64,000 bases of DNA from Capra hircus (lineage: Eukaryota; Chordata; Mammalia; Artiodactyla; Bovidae), in NCBI RefSeq assembly GCF_001704415.2, contig NC_030826.1:53773362-53837361 (forward strand), given 5' to 3'. Of the stretch, positions 37,900 through 47,774 are shown piece after piece. Position numbers and translations under genes: made by a program. The notes under the pieces were generated by a model. The model ran no database searches and was not told the origin of the DNA. It saw only the letters and a program-made list of their open reading frames with translations. The first letter of the stretch is position 1; each line of letters begins with the position of its first letter.

Positions 37900-38702
37900 A
37901 CGCAGAGCCACTGGCAGGCAGGAGGGCGCACGAAAGCTACACACGTACACGAGCCCTGGACGTCCTACCGCAGCCGGCGGGAGAAGTTCCCCACGTCCCC
38001 TTACACTTCCCGAAACCCCGGAGGGAGGAGGGGACCAACACGCGCTCCCTACCGGCAAGCAGGGCCCCCTCCCCACTGCGGCCGGAATCTGGGAGGCAGC
38101 TGACGACGTCCCCAGGCCCGGATGGGGGCAGTGGGACGCGCCCCCCCACCCCGCCCCGCCTTCTAGACTCGCCGCGGCCTGGGCCGGGTCCACTCGGGTC
38201 CCTCCCCAGCCCGGATTCTCTGTTCAGCCCCGGCCCCGAAACTGATGTAGGCGAGAGGGTGGGAGGCGGCTGTCCTGCGGGCAGGACGCGGGGGACGGGT
38301 AACTAACTCCCCCAACCCGCCCCAAGGACCAGGCCCCCGAGGCCGACGAGGAGAGTGCAACGGAGAAGACTGAAGGACAAGCCGAGAGGAAAACTGCGCG
38401 CCCGGGTCCTTCGAGGACGAGCCCTCGAGGAGACTGTTGTCGCTCGACAAACACAAACAACAATAAAAGGAAGGAAACCCGGCGGTAGCGCGCAGGGCGA
38501 GCGCGGGGGCCAGCAAGGGCGCGCGGTCCCCGCGTCCCCCTAACGGGGTCCACCTCGGAGCCTACGCGGGCGCGGGGCAGTGGGGGGGGGCCGCGGCGGG
38601 AGGGCGCCCCATAGGGGTCCCGCCTCCCCGTCCGTGCCCCCGTCTCGCGCGGGGGTCCTCCCCGAGGGGCCCCCTGGCGTGCGGTGGGCGGCCAGCACCC
38701 AC

Positions 38703-38757
38703 CTTCGAAGTCCGAAATGATCCCGTCCAGCTGCGCGTTGACCGCGGGGTCGGACAT
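38703..38757 (-). CDS. SEPTIN9: Septin-9, first coding exon of the v2-type transcript (partial CDS)
   Basis: This exon encodes the isoform-specific N-terminus MSDPAVNAQLDGIISDFE (18 codons) and leaves one extra G before the donor GT at 38701-38702 (AAG|GTGGGT). I recognise this peptide as the start of the human septin-9 v2 isoform. The start sits in a near-ideal Kozak context (GCCACCATGT). The leftover G plus CC from the exon at 11203-11844 gives Ala, reproducing the known junction ...SDFE-A-LKRSFEV. Septin-9 is a filament-forming GTP-binding cytoskeletal protein that caps hetero-octamers and acts in cytokinesis and microtubule/actin organisation; its GTPase domain is not in this window. The exon lies in a CpG island, so transcription starts upstream (above 38757), probably without a TATA box. 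The 5' UTR limit cannot be fixed from sequence. Confidence 0.93.
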
Positions 38758-38956
38758 GGTGGCTCTGGCGCGGCGCGGCGCGCTGAGGGCGGCAGCGAGG
38801 AGGCGCCCCGGGCCGGCCCCGGCCCTGCGCGCTGGCTGGGGGGGCGGGCCGCCCGCGCTCCCGCCGTGCAGAGTTGGCCGCCGGAGCCCCTCGGCCCCCG
38901 GGCTCCGCTGAATGAATGGGGGAGGCAGGCGAGCGCCGTCGCTCCCCGCTCCCCGC

Positions 38957-38987
38957 GCCCCCGCCCCGCCCCGCCCCGCCCCCGCCT
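38957..38987. promoter_or_regulatory. Clustered GC boxes (Sp/KLF-type sites)
   Basis: Overlapping CCCCGCCCC units (GGGGCGGGG on the gene strand) occupy 31 bp about 200-230 bp upstream of the v2 ATG. This is typical of TATA-less CpG-island core promoters. Binding is inferred from the motif. Confidence 0.55.
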
Positions 38988-39072
38988 CCCGGGCAGATCA
39001 GGTTCCCCGCACCCGGGGCCCGGCCTCCCCGTCTCGCACTGGCTGCTCAGCCCGCCTGTCAAGGCCAGGCCT

Positions 39073-39108
39073 GGGCGGGGGATGGGGTGGCGGGGTTGGT
39101 GGGTGGGG
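39073..39108 (+). promoter_or_regulatory. Predicted G-quadruplex-forming block in the SEPTIN9 v2 promoter
   Basis: Six runs of three or more G with loops of 1-5 bases (GGG, GGGGG, GGGG, GGGG, GGG, GGGG) lie on the plus strand, the template strand for SEPTIN9, about 320-350 bp upstream of the ATG. This meets the usual four-run quadruplex rule with spare runs. Confidence 0.45.
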
Positions 39109-39515
39109 AGCTGGGGCCCGAGCAGCGGCCGCGGGGATCGGCCGAGTCCTGGACGCCCGACCCGAGCGCCCCCCTCTTCTCCCCGCCTGGCCCGCGCCCA
39201 GGGGACGGCGACGGACGCGGCCCCGGCGCCCTCTCCACCCCCCCGGAGGCCCCGCTGTGGCCAGATGTGGGCGGATGTGGAGGCCGGGCGGCGGCGCGGG
39301 GGCGGCGCCGGGGTTGTGGGGGAAGAGATTCCTCCCCTTCCCTGGGGTGCAGGGATCCTTCTGCGGGAGGTTTTATTTACGCAGCCAAACAAAGTTCGCC
39401 GCCGCCTTCGCGCGCTCAGCGCCCGCAAGGGTTAAGCGCTCGGGCCGGCGGCCTGCAGGATCTCGGCCTGTTGGCCTAGAGCCGAGGTGGGGGGTGGGGG
39501 TGGGCGGCGATCGCG

Positions 39516-39527
39516 AGTCACGTGACT
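39516..39527. promoter_or_regulatory. CLEAR/USF-type E-box palindrome AGTCACGTGACT
   Basis: A perfect 12-bp palindrome contains GTCACGTGAC, the optimal site for bHLH-Zip factors (USF1/2, MITF, TFE3, TFEB). It lies at the upstream edge of the CpG island, about 760 bp 5' of the v2 start codon. The core CACGTG contains a CpG, so binding would be methylation-sensitive. Function is inferred. Confidence 0.5.
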
Positions 39528-39560
39528 CTGGGGGGGGAAGGGGGCGCCGAATCCCACCCG

Positions 39561-41781
39561 CCCGGGGCACCCCTCCAGCTGCTCCCTACCCTCCCCCAAC
39601 CCTCCATCCCCGAGGTCCCTGCTGTACCCTCGGAGGTTGGTGTCAAAAAAGGCGCTGGCCCAGCGGGGACGGCCAGGGACACGTGCCACCCCCACGCTGC
39701 ACAACAAGGGGCTTTCGGAAGGCTGCGCGTAGACCTCGAGTTCTCCCCTAGTAAGAAGCAGATTATTTCAAAGTATCTGAAGGCAGGAGTTGGGGGAGGG
39801 GACGGGGAGCCAAAAGCTTGCGGGTGAGGCTCCGCCCCATCTGGCCTTGCCCTCCAGGGTAAGTTAATTTCTACCCTTCTCCATCCATTCGACAAACACT
39901 GATTAAACCCTGTTACCTACAAGGCAGGCAGGTCCCCGGGACTGGGGACAAAAGGATGGGCTGGAACTTCAGAAGCAACCTGGGAGGGCCCCGAGGTCTG
40001 GCACCAACAGTGGGGGAAGGGGTCTCTTCCAATCCCCCCAGCCAGTTAGGCGCTCCTGCCTTTTCTCCGGCCCCACTCCGTTTCCTTAAATCCAGGGCCT
40101 CTACCCCGAGTCAGGGGCCAGTGTGAGAATTTATAGCAGGGAAAGATGCTCCCTGAGCTGATGGGCAACTGGGGCAATATGGTGCCCTCAGTGTGGCCTG
40201 TGAGTGCCCGAGGGCTTGTCCTGGGTCTCAGGCTGGTCAGTGCTACCCCCCTCCCAGCCCCCACATCCCTAGTTCTAAAAGATCCCAAATGCACTAGGGC
40301 TGCTGAGCCCTGAGTGCCATCCTGGTTATTCTGGCCCTCTCACCGAGAATGCGCTAGGTTAGAGGCGCTTTTTCGAGTCCTTCCTTTTTAAGAAAACCAG
40401 TCTCTCCCTCCCTCATGCCTTGGATATTCTGAACTATTTTCAACCAAGTGAGTTTGTGGACAGGGAACTGCAAAACCACAGACATTTCAGATGCGCGCAC
40501 ACCCTCTGCCTGGGAGCAGGGGTTTCAGGAATGGAGTAACCACTGTCATTAACGGCACCCCGATGGCTTCCACACCAGCCCACGGCACTACTTCTCTGAA
40601 AACCAGCACCTGGGCCTGCCTGGTTATCCAATGCTCTGGCCACCTGCCCGCCCCGTATTTGGGAGTGTGGTGGTTCACTCCCTCTAAGAAACAGTTTTAT
40701 GCCATAACCCCCTGGGAAGATGCTGGGTCCCAGAGATAGGGCACCGTCCAGCCTGGGCCATAGCGTTATTCTTCAGTGTTTTTATAAAAAGCACTGGGTG
40801 AGTGTAGACACACCCATGTGATTGTTCTCCCAGGGAGCTGGCTTGGAGTTCTACCAGATTCGCACAGGGTCAGTTTATAGTGTATTATTCACTTCCATTC
40901 ACAGTAGAGCTAAACATACTTATGCTTATCTCCTCAGGGAGGCCTGCCAGGGTCCACACCTCACCAAAATGCTCGCCTATGGGAACCCAAAGGACAATGG
41001 CAGGAGGGAGCAGACCTCTGAGGCCAGAATGTTGGCACGATTGTGCTTCAGAGTCCAGTGAGCGCATCCCTCTGCCTCTGGCCTTCCTCCACTTAACCAC
41101 CGAGGCCGCCAATGCCAGGCCTAGACACCTCCAGGTAAGGAGATACCCCCACGTTCCCTCAGGAAACCCAATGCGGACTTGGCCACACTCCCAGCCAGGA
41201 AGTTCACCCTTGTATCTAACCAACCGCTCTAATTGTACATCATTTATTTCCTCTTTTTTTCCTGTCCTCAGAGGAGATGGGAAACAGCTGGGCACCACCC
41301 TTCAAGTAATAATTACCTTCTCCGAACTCGAAGACAATCCAGTTGCTCCTTGGCCTTCTCTTTCTCGGCTTAAATCATCCATCCCAGCCCTTTAATCATC
41401 CCCCATCCTTTGATCACTTCTGATGACTGTGTGCAGATTGGGGCCCCGGGACTTTAATAAGGCCTGATTCCAATTGGATGGGGGAGGGCTCCCCCCAACC
41501 CCCTTTCCCAGGGCATGTGCAGTCAGAGCTGGGGTCTGGACAGACGATCCTGATTGGGCCTCTGGGCAGATAAAAGAGCAGCAGCAGCAGCACCATAGAG
41601 AAGAAAATGAGCTTAAATTTGGTGAGAGAAAAAGAACTACGAAGCCTCCGAATTCTGTGATGGTAACGCTTTCCCAAGGCCATGGGCGAGAGCAAGACCG
41701 TTTGTAGGCCTGGCCTGAGGAGAAGGTATAATTTGGGGAACATCAGAGGGGCCACCTACCTCGCAGGTCCACCATGAGACG
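39561..41781. other. Unique upstream flank of the SEPTIN9 v2 promoter
   Basis: A MIR-like fragment lies near 39880-39960 ('cattcgacaaacactg'). The rest has no recognised repeat or exon. A short (CAG)n occurs at 41578-41592. Confidence 0.4.
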
Positions 41782-41887
41782 TGTAATGGAGTGAATGGTG
41801 AGCCCTCAAAAGATAAGTCCATTCCAAACCTCGGAATGAGATCTGGCTTGGTGTAAGGCTCTCTGCAGATGTAATGAAGCTGAAGGT

Positions 41888-42108
41888 CTTCAGCTTCATG
41901 GTAAAGAACCCTCGTGCCAATACAGGAGACGTAAGAGGCACGAGCTTGATCCCTGGGTGGGGAAGATCCCCTAGAGGAGGGCATGGCAACCTACTCCAGT
42001 ATTCTCGCCTGGGAGATCCTATGGACAGAGGAGCCTGATGGGCTACATACAATCCATGGGTCACAAAGAGTCAGATATGCCTGAAGCAACTTAGCACACA
42101 CGCACACA
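41888..42108 (+). mobile_element. Bov-tA SINE inside MLT1 with a palindromic 5' junction
   Basis: The SINE is recognisable from 'atggtaaagaaccctcg' to 'gagtcagatatgcctgaag'. Its expected head is replaced by a 12-bp reverse-complement copy of the flanking LTR (41874-41899). Confidence 0.85.
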
Positions 42109-42334
42109 AGGGCCTCGAGATAAAATCACCCTGGGTTAAAGTGGGCCCTGAATGAGACAGCCAGTGTCCTTGTAGAGACAAAAAGAAGACGCGGAGGCCC
42201 AGAGAAAAGGCCCTCATGAAGTCAGAGGCAGGGATGGGAGTGATGCAGCCACAAAGCAAGTAACACTTGGGACCCTGGAAGCCGGAAGCCGCAAGGTAAG
42301 ACTTCCCCAGAGCCTTCAGACAGAGCTTGCTCTG

Positions 42335-42675
42335 GGGCTTCCTTGCTGATCCAGCAGTTAAGAATCTGCCTGCTAGTGAAGGGGACACCATTTCAATTCC
42401 TGGTCCGGGAAGATCCCTCCTAACACGGGCCAGCTAAGCCCCTGCACCATAACTACTGAGCCTTCACTCTAGAGCTGAAAGCTGCAACCACTGAAGCCCG
42501 CACGCCCTGGAGCCTGTGCTCCACAACAAGAGAAGCCACTGCAGTGAGAAGCCTGCGCACGGCAACTCGAGAGCGGCCCCCACTCACTGCAACTAGAGAG
42601 AGCCAGTGTGCAGCAACAAACACCCAGTGCAGCTAATGAATAAATATATATATATATATCAAAAAGGAAAAAAGT
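42335..42675 (+). mobile_element. CHR-2-like SINE inside MLT1
   Basis: Head 'gggcttccttgctgatcc', long tail module 'caacaagagaagccactgc', then a (TA)n and A-rich tail. A perfect 10-bp duplication GCTTGCTCTG flanks it (42325-42334, 42676-42685). Confidence 0.95.
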
Positions 42676-42792
42676 GCTTGCTCTGCTGACACCTTGATTT
42701 CAGACTTCTCATCTCCAATTGTGAGAGAATCAATTGTTGTTGTTTTAAGCTCCCTGATTTGTGGTTCTTTGTTACGGCAGCCCCAGGACACT

Positions 42793-43680
42793 CCTGTGGA
42801 TCTTAAATCCCCATCCGAATCATCCCTTTAGGCCAAAGCTGCCTCTCCCCAAGGACGTCTCAGGCGCCACAAAATCCACAGCTGGTAATGAATGCTGGCC
42901 GGCAGGTGGCAACCGGAGGGAACTGGGGGCATGGGGCACTCAGACAGCAAATTTTCATAAGGAAAGCTGAAGGCCAGGGCTGGTGAGAAAGGTGCAGTGT
43001 GAAGCGCTTCTGGAGGTGGAAAGAGCAAGCCTGATGGGAAAGCCCGAAGGTCCAGCCCAGGTGGAGTGGCCCTTGCCAAGCACGGGAAGGGCGGGAGGAG
43101 GAAATGGATGGGCGGAAACAGCACTCTGGCTCACCAGGCAGCGTCCCTGACCTGCGCTCTGGAGGGGGCGTGGGGACCGGCAGGGGGACAGTGGCTGTGT
43201 GCCCAGCAAACCGGGCCTTTGGACCCCGTGAAGTGGACCATCTGTCTCCTCTGGGGCAGGGGCCATATGGTCTCAGCTCTGCGTGCACCAGGAGCGCCAT
43301 ATGGCCTCCCTGAGCCCTGGAACCTCCACTCCATCAGCTGCTGGGCCTTGCACAGTCCCCAAGCCCCTTCAGGCCATCATCTCGGTAAACAGCGCCACCA
43401 TTCACCCAACCGCTCAAGCCAGGCATCGGGGCATCACCCCCAAAGTCTCCCTTTCCCTCCCCTGCCCTGGTCGCATCCAAGCCATCAGAAAATGTCTACC
43501 TCAAAAATATCAGCTTGTATCTGCTCTACCTGAGCGTCCCTCCTCCAGCCCTCCCCCTCCACCAGAGATAGGTTGTTAAAGGTTTAACCACCAGCAAATA
43601 CAACTGTACCCAATATATAGCATTTGCCTGTTTCTATGTTATAAATAGTCCCATCTTGAACAATTCGGAGGCTGCCAAAC
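42793..43680. other. Unique sequence with an L2-like segment
   Basis: Positions 43390-43560 ('accattcacccaaccgctc', 'cctcaaaaatatcagcttg') resemble worn L2 sequence. The remainder is unique. Confidence 0.45.
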
Positions 43681-43816
43681 GCTTCCCTGGTGGCTCAGAA
43701 GGTAAAGAATCCCCCTGCAACGCAGGAGACCTGGGTTTGATCCCTGGGTCAGAAAGATCCCCTAGAGAAGAGAATGGCTACCCACTCCAGTATTCTTGCC
43801 TGGAGAATTCCAGTAT
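43681..43816 (+). mobile_element. Bov-tA SINE, 3'-truncated
   Basis: Complete head ('cgcttccctggtggctcag') and B box; the copy stops within BovA after 'ttgcctggagaattcc'. Confidence 0.88.
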
Positions 43817-43929
43817 TCAAGAACAAAGATAATGGTTAAATGTAATAAGATCCTTAGAAAGTGGAGAACTTTGCATATTTATTATCTTCATTCTTAATAT
43901 AATTACCTGTACATAATTTAGTTTTCTCT

Positions 43930-44509
43930 AACAGATCGATGCATTTTTATTGTGGTAAAATATACATAATATAAACTTTACCGTTTCCACCATCTGTAAG
44001 TGCAGTTCATTGGCACTAAGTACATTCACACAGCTGTACAGCCATCCATTTCCAAAACTGTCCGCGATCCTAAACTGATCCTCTATGCTCATTACACAGT
44101 AACTCTCCACTCTCCCCGCTTCTTCTCCCCAAGCTCTGGCAACCACCACACTTCTTGCTGTCTTCTACAAATTTGACTACTTCAGGTAAAATGCAGTTGT
44201 AATACTTGCCCTTCTGCGTCTGGCTTATTTCATTTAGTATAATGTCTTCAAGATTCATTATTCAAGGCGCGCATGTTTTACCATGTGTCAATTTCCTTAT
44301 TTTTACAGGCTGAATCATATTCCACTGTACATATATACCAAATTTTGTTTATCCATTCATCAACCAAAGGACACCTGGATACTTCCACCTTTTGGCTATT
44401 GTGAATAACACTGCTACAAACATGGGTGTACAAACATTTCTTCAAGTTTCTGCATTTAATTCTTTTAATTCTGGGTATAAACTCAGGAGTGGAATGACTG
44501 GATTGTATG

Positions 44510-44512
<3 letters not shown>
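43930..44512 (-). mobile_element. Old L1M relic
   Basis: Reverse complement of L1 3' sequence: 'ttgtggtaaaatatacataa', 'gctgaatcatattccactg', 'tatccattcatcaacc' and 'ctattgtgaataacactgc'. Confidence 0.8.

Positions 44513-44556
<44 letters not shown>
44513..44556. repeat. (TG)n microsatellite
   Basis: About 22 uninterrupted TG units at the junction of an L1 relic and a Bov-tA SINE. Confidence 0.95.
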
Positions 44557-44557
<1 letters not shown>

Positions 44558-44772
44558 ATAGTTATGTCCAGCTCTTTGCGACCCCATGGACTGAAGCCCC
44601 ACCTGGCTACTCTATCCCTGGAATTTTTCCAGGCAAGAATACTGGGGAGTTACCATTTCCTCCACCAGAGGATCTTCCCAGTGCAAGGATCAAACCCACG
44701 CCTCTTGTGTGCCCTGCATTAGCAGGCTGACTCCATCCCTGGGTCAGGAAGATCCCCTGGAGAAGGGAAGGG
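44558..44772 (-). mobile_element. Bov-tA SINE with a foldback head
   Basis: Reverse-oriented BovA and part of the tRNA head run to about 44732. An inverted copy of the element's own middle ('gggtcaggaagatcccctgg') follows at 44741-44772, so 44655-44772 is self-complementary. Confidence 0.8.
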
Positions 44773-44844
44773 CTTCTGCGCAACCTGGGAAGCAGATTGT
44801 ATAACAATTCCACAGAATTCAATTTAAAATAATAATTTATATAC

Positions 44845-44992
44845 AGAGGATGAGCTGGTTAAATAGCATCACTGACTCAAAGGACATGAGCTTGAGATAA
44901 CTCCAGGAGATAGTGAAGGACGGGGAAGCCTGGCATGCTGCAATCCATGGGGTTGCAAAGAGTCGGGCATAGCTTAGCGACTGAACAACATT
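44845..44992 (+). mobile_element. BovB 3'-end fragment
   Basis: Sense BovB terminus: 'catcactgactcaaaggac', 'gaagcctggcatgctgc', 'gcaaagagtcgggcatagc' and 'gcgactgaac'. Confidence 0.85.
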
Positions 44993-47570
44993 TCCCAAAA
45001 CGTACGTTATATGAAATGGAAATCCCATATTTTATAACATACAATTACAATTTTAATGACGACTGTGTTTAACAACCGGCTCACAAAATGTCTCAAAATT
45101 CGACAGCTGGCTCTTGTCCTACGGCTGTCCCCTCTCGCCGGCTTCCAGCAAAACCTCCCGACTGAGCTGCTTGCTTTGCCTCTCGCTTCCCTTTGCCCCA
45201 GAACTCACGATGAGGCTTTCAAAGCGAGGTCAGACGATGTGAGCCCCCACAGCCTGGTCCACACTTAGAGTGGACGGACTGCAGTGTCCTCGCTGAGGCT
45301 GCCGAGGTCCCGGGTGCCCTGGCCTCTACCCACCACTGCAGCCTCACCTATTCACTCACTGCCCACCCCCGTCCCCCAGCCTCTGTCTCGCCTCTGCCTC
45401 CTGCTGCCGGACACCCACCTTAGCTGCCCTCTTGGCCTGGACGGCCTCCCCCAGGTCTTCTCCTGCTGGCTCCCTGTCTGTCATTTCCTTTCAAACATCA
45501 GAACGACCACCTCAGGGTCCCCCAGGAGACACCTTGAGCCAGTTGCTCCTTCGCCTCCAGGCCTGCAACGGAGACCCCCTGAGACTCCCCCAAGACCCTG
45601 TTAGACCCTGTGGAATGACAGCGTTCAGTTCCCTTTGTGGGGGGCAAGGTCACACGGACCCCCAACAGGGAACTACCCTAGCGGGGCAGAAGGGCCCTTG
45701 GGGACACCGCCCAGACTCTGTGCGTCCCTGCCAGCACCGCACAGACCAGCCCCCGCGTTCAGGGTGACAGGCAGGACGCCGTCTGCCCTGGGCCGAGCCC
45801 CCAGGCCCCGTGGCCCTTTATCGCCCCGAGACATCAGCAGCAGCCATGCTTCTGACCACAAAGTCTCTCAGGCAGCCCAATTCTGAATCTTCCTGTGAAG
45901 CCCGTCTGAGGGTACAGCTGACATTTAACCGGTGTGTAGGCCCCAAAACCCCCTTACGCCATCTGCCTGGCGGCTTAAATGCAACCAGAAGGTTTCACTT
46001 CAAAGGGGAATGCCGTTCCTTTAGCACATGATCAATCTGTTTCCCAAACTTCCCAGTTCTCACTCCGGCCTCCTTTGCTCGGAACACTTAGAGCAAACCC
46101 TGACCACAGCAGCCTGGCCCTTATCTCGGAGGCAGGGGGACTTTTTAAACAAAAATCTTACTCTTCTAAATCATGCTGTAGAGCCACGGAAGGAAGCTCC
46201 TGGCCTTTGGGCTCCAGGCACACAGGGCTCCCCGTCCCTCTGTGAGCCCCGAGCCCTCCAACTCCAGTTGACAGCCCCCCCAACTCAGGGCTGAATCTGC
46301 CTCTCGGCTCTGATAATGTGACCGAGATGGCAGCATGGCTCGCCTCTCCCATCTTTCAGACTCATGGCACATTTCCCTGCAGTGATATTAAACCCCGTGG
46401 GGCTCTGGGAGCCAGGGCAGATGGAGGCGGCTGCTAACACAGGGAGCAGAAGGACCTGGGGCAAGTTATGACCCTGCAAGATGACTCCCCACCAGCTGAA
46501 CCCAGACTGTGGCTCTGGAGAGTCATTTGTTTATCCACGTGTCCAGTGGGCTTTGGATGGGCACATTCAGCTGTCTGGGATGCTGGCGTGGTGAGCTATC
46601 ACCCAGATACGATGGGGGAGGAGGAAGTTGCTTCTTTTGAGGACTCACATTTTATTCTTGATTCTTCCCTCTCTGCACAGCCCCAGGAACCTCTGCTCCT
46701 ACCCCAAGCCCCCTGGATCGGGCTTTGGAATGGATTCAAGTCCCCAGCTTCCTAGCTGCCAATTGAGGCTGAAGATACAGAGATGAAGTAGGGGACACAG
46801 CATCCCACATCCCCCAGCTGATGGGAAACTCCCTCAGGCCCTTTTGATAGCTCAGCAAAGTCACACAAGGGGCCTCAGAGGAGTGGCTGGCCTGGGACCA
46901 ACCCAGCCTTGAAGCAGCCAGTCACTGTGTCAGCCTGCAGACTCCTCACCCCCACCAGGACAGCCAGGAGACTTGGCCAGGCCACATCCCAGGAGGGGAC
47001 AGGCTGTCCCCAGGGGCCATCGTTGTCCTGGCCTCCTTGCCACTTTTCTCCAGCAGGCGCCCTGCATTGAGGGCTCAGAGGCTTGGAAGCTGCTCGTCAC
47101 TGCAGCAGTGTGGGGACAAGGCTGAGTCACCCTAGTTCCACGTCAGCAGGAACAGCAAGAACAACGGGATCCGAGCAGAGAAGAAGGGGCAACAGGGCCT
47201 CTGCGGCCACGCTTATTTTGAAGTCACCGCAGTGATCAAGCCGAGATTTTTCCTGAGGAGCTGCCAGCCAGCCTGGCCCCTTGGACGGTGGCCACCTGCC
47301 CTAACAATACCCCAGCCCACTGCCCGGAGTGGTGGCCGGTCAGCACGGGAAGGGCAGGAAAGCAAGTCCCTGCCCCTGTCTTCTGCACCCTCTCGGAAGG
47401 TTCTTCAAGGCTTACCCTGCATCCACAAACCCTGCTGGAATCTCCTTCAATGCCTGCTCCCTAATAATCTCATCCGCCCTACCTTTGCACACCTCCGGTG
47501 ATGGGGAGATCAGTACTTATTGCGCTGTTCACTCATCTTTAGCCAGTCTGGGTTATTTTAAAGAGCTGGG
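44993..47570. other. Mostly unique sequence
   Basis: An A+T-rich stretch at 44993-45060 is followed by G+C-rich unique sequence. No exon or confident repeat is seen. Confidence 0.4.
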
Positions 47571-47774
47571 GGGACTTCCCTGGTGGTCCAGTGGTTAAGA
47601 CTCCATGCTCCCAATGCAGGGGGCCCTGGGGTTCAATCCCTGGTCAGGGAACAAGATCTCACATGCCGTAACCAAGAGTTCACATACCGCAGCTAAACAG
47701 CCCACATGCCAGAACTAAGACCTGGTACAGCAAAATAAATATTTTACAAATAAATAAATAAAAGTTTAAAAATA
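47571..47774 (+). mobile_element. CHR-type SINE
   Basis: 'gggacttccctggtggtccag' head; tail with 'agctaaacagcccacatgcc' and (AAATA)n. Confidence 0.9.

Larger units (their letters stand above)
11845..38702 (-). other. SEPTIN9: SEPTIN9 intron between the v2 first exon and the large shared exon
   Basis: The intron runs from the donor GTGGGT at 38702 down to the acceptor TTCCAG at 11845, about 26.9 kb, similar to the human spacing as I recall it. It holds SINEs, three complete or split MLT1 LTRs plus one related LTR, one ruminant L1 with a nested BovB end, and long G+C-rich unique stretches. I found no other exon with a convincing protein match. Confidence 0.85.
37900..39560 (-). promoter_or_regulatory. 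SEPTIN9: CpG island promoter of the SEPTIN9 v2 transcript
   Basis: CpG dinucleotides are dense from about 37.9 kb to 39.56 kb, strongest at 38150-39450, while the flanking introns are CpG-poor. The island covers the v2 start codon and first splice donor. I see no TATA box near the start; instead there are clustered GC boxes (38957-38987), G-run blocks and an E-box palindrome (39516-39527). The human counterpart is the v2 promoter island whose methylation is used as a colorectal cancer blood marker. Edges are by eye. Confidence 0.85.
41782..42792 (+). mobile_element. MLT1 LTR with two SINE insertions
   Basis: 'ggtgagccctcaaaagat', 'gcagatgtaatgaagctg', 'cagtgtccttgtagagac', 'gctgacaccttgatttcag' and 'gttacggcagccccaggac' trace a complete MLT1. 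It is split by a Bov-tA and a CHR-2-like SINE. Confidence 0.88.

Noticed and set aside
37587..38306. 239-codon plus-strand open frame beside the island
   Set aside because: No family resemblance, no splice or start evidence. Low stop density in G+C-rich DNA explains it.
38562..39428. 288-codon minus-strand open frame across the CpG island
   Set aside because: It overlaps the SEPTIN9 first exon in another frame and is composed of Arg/Pro/Gly/Ala-rich translation of high G+C DNA. It is a shadow frame.
42899..42911. CTCF-like core CCGGCAGGTGGCA
   Set aside because: A single partial motif match is expected by chance in 64 kb; no supporting evidence from sequence.
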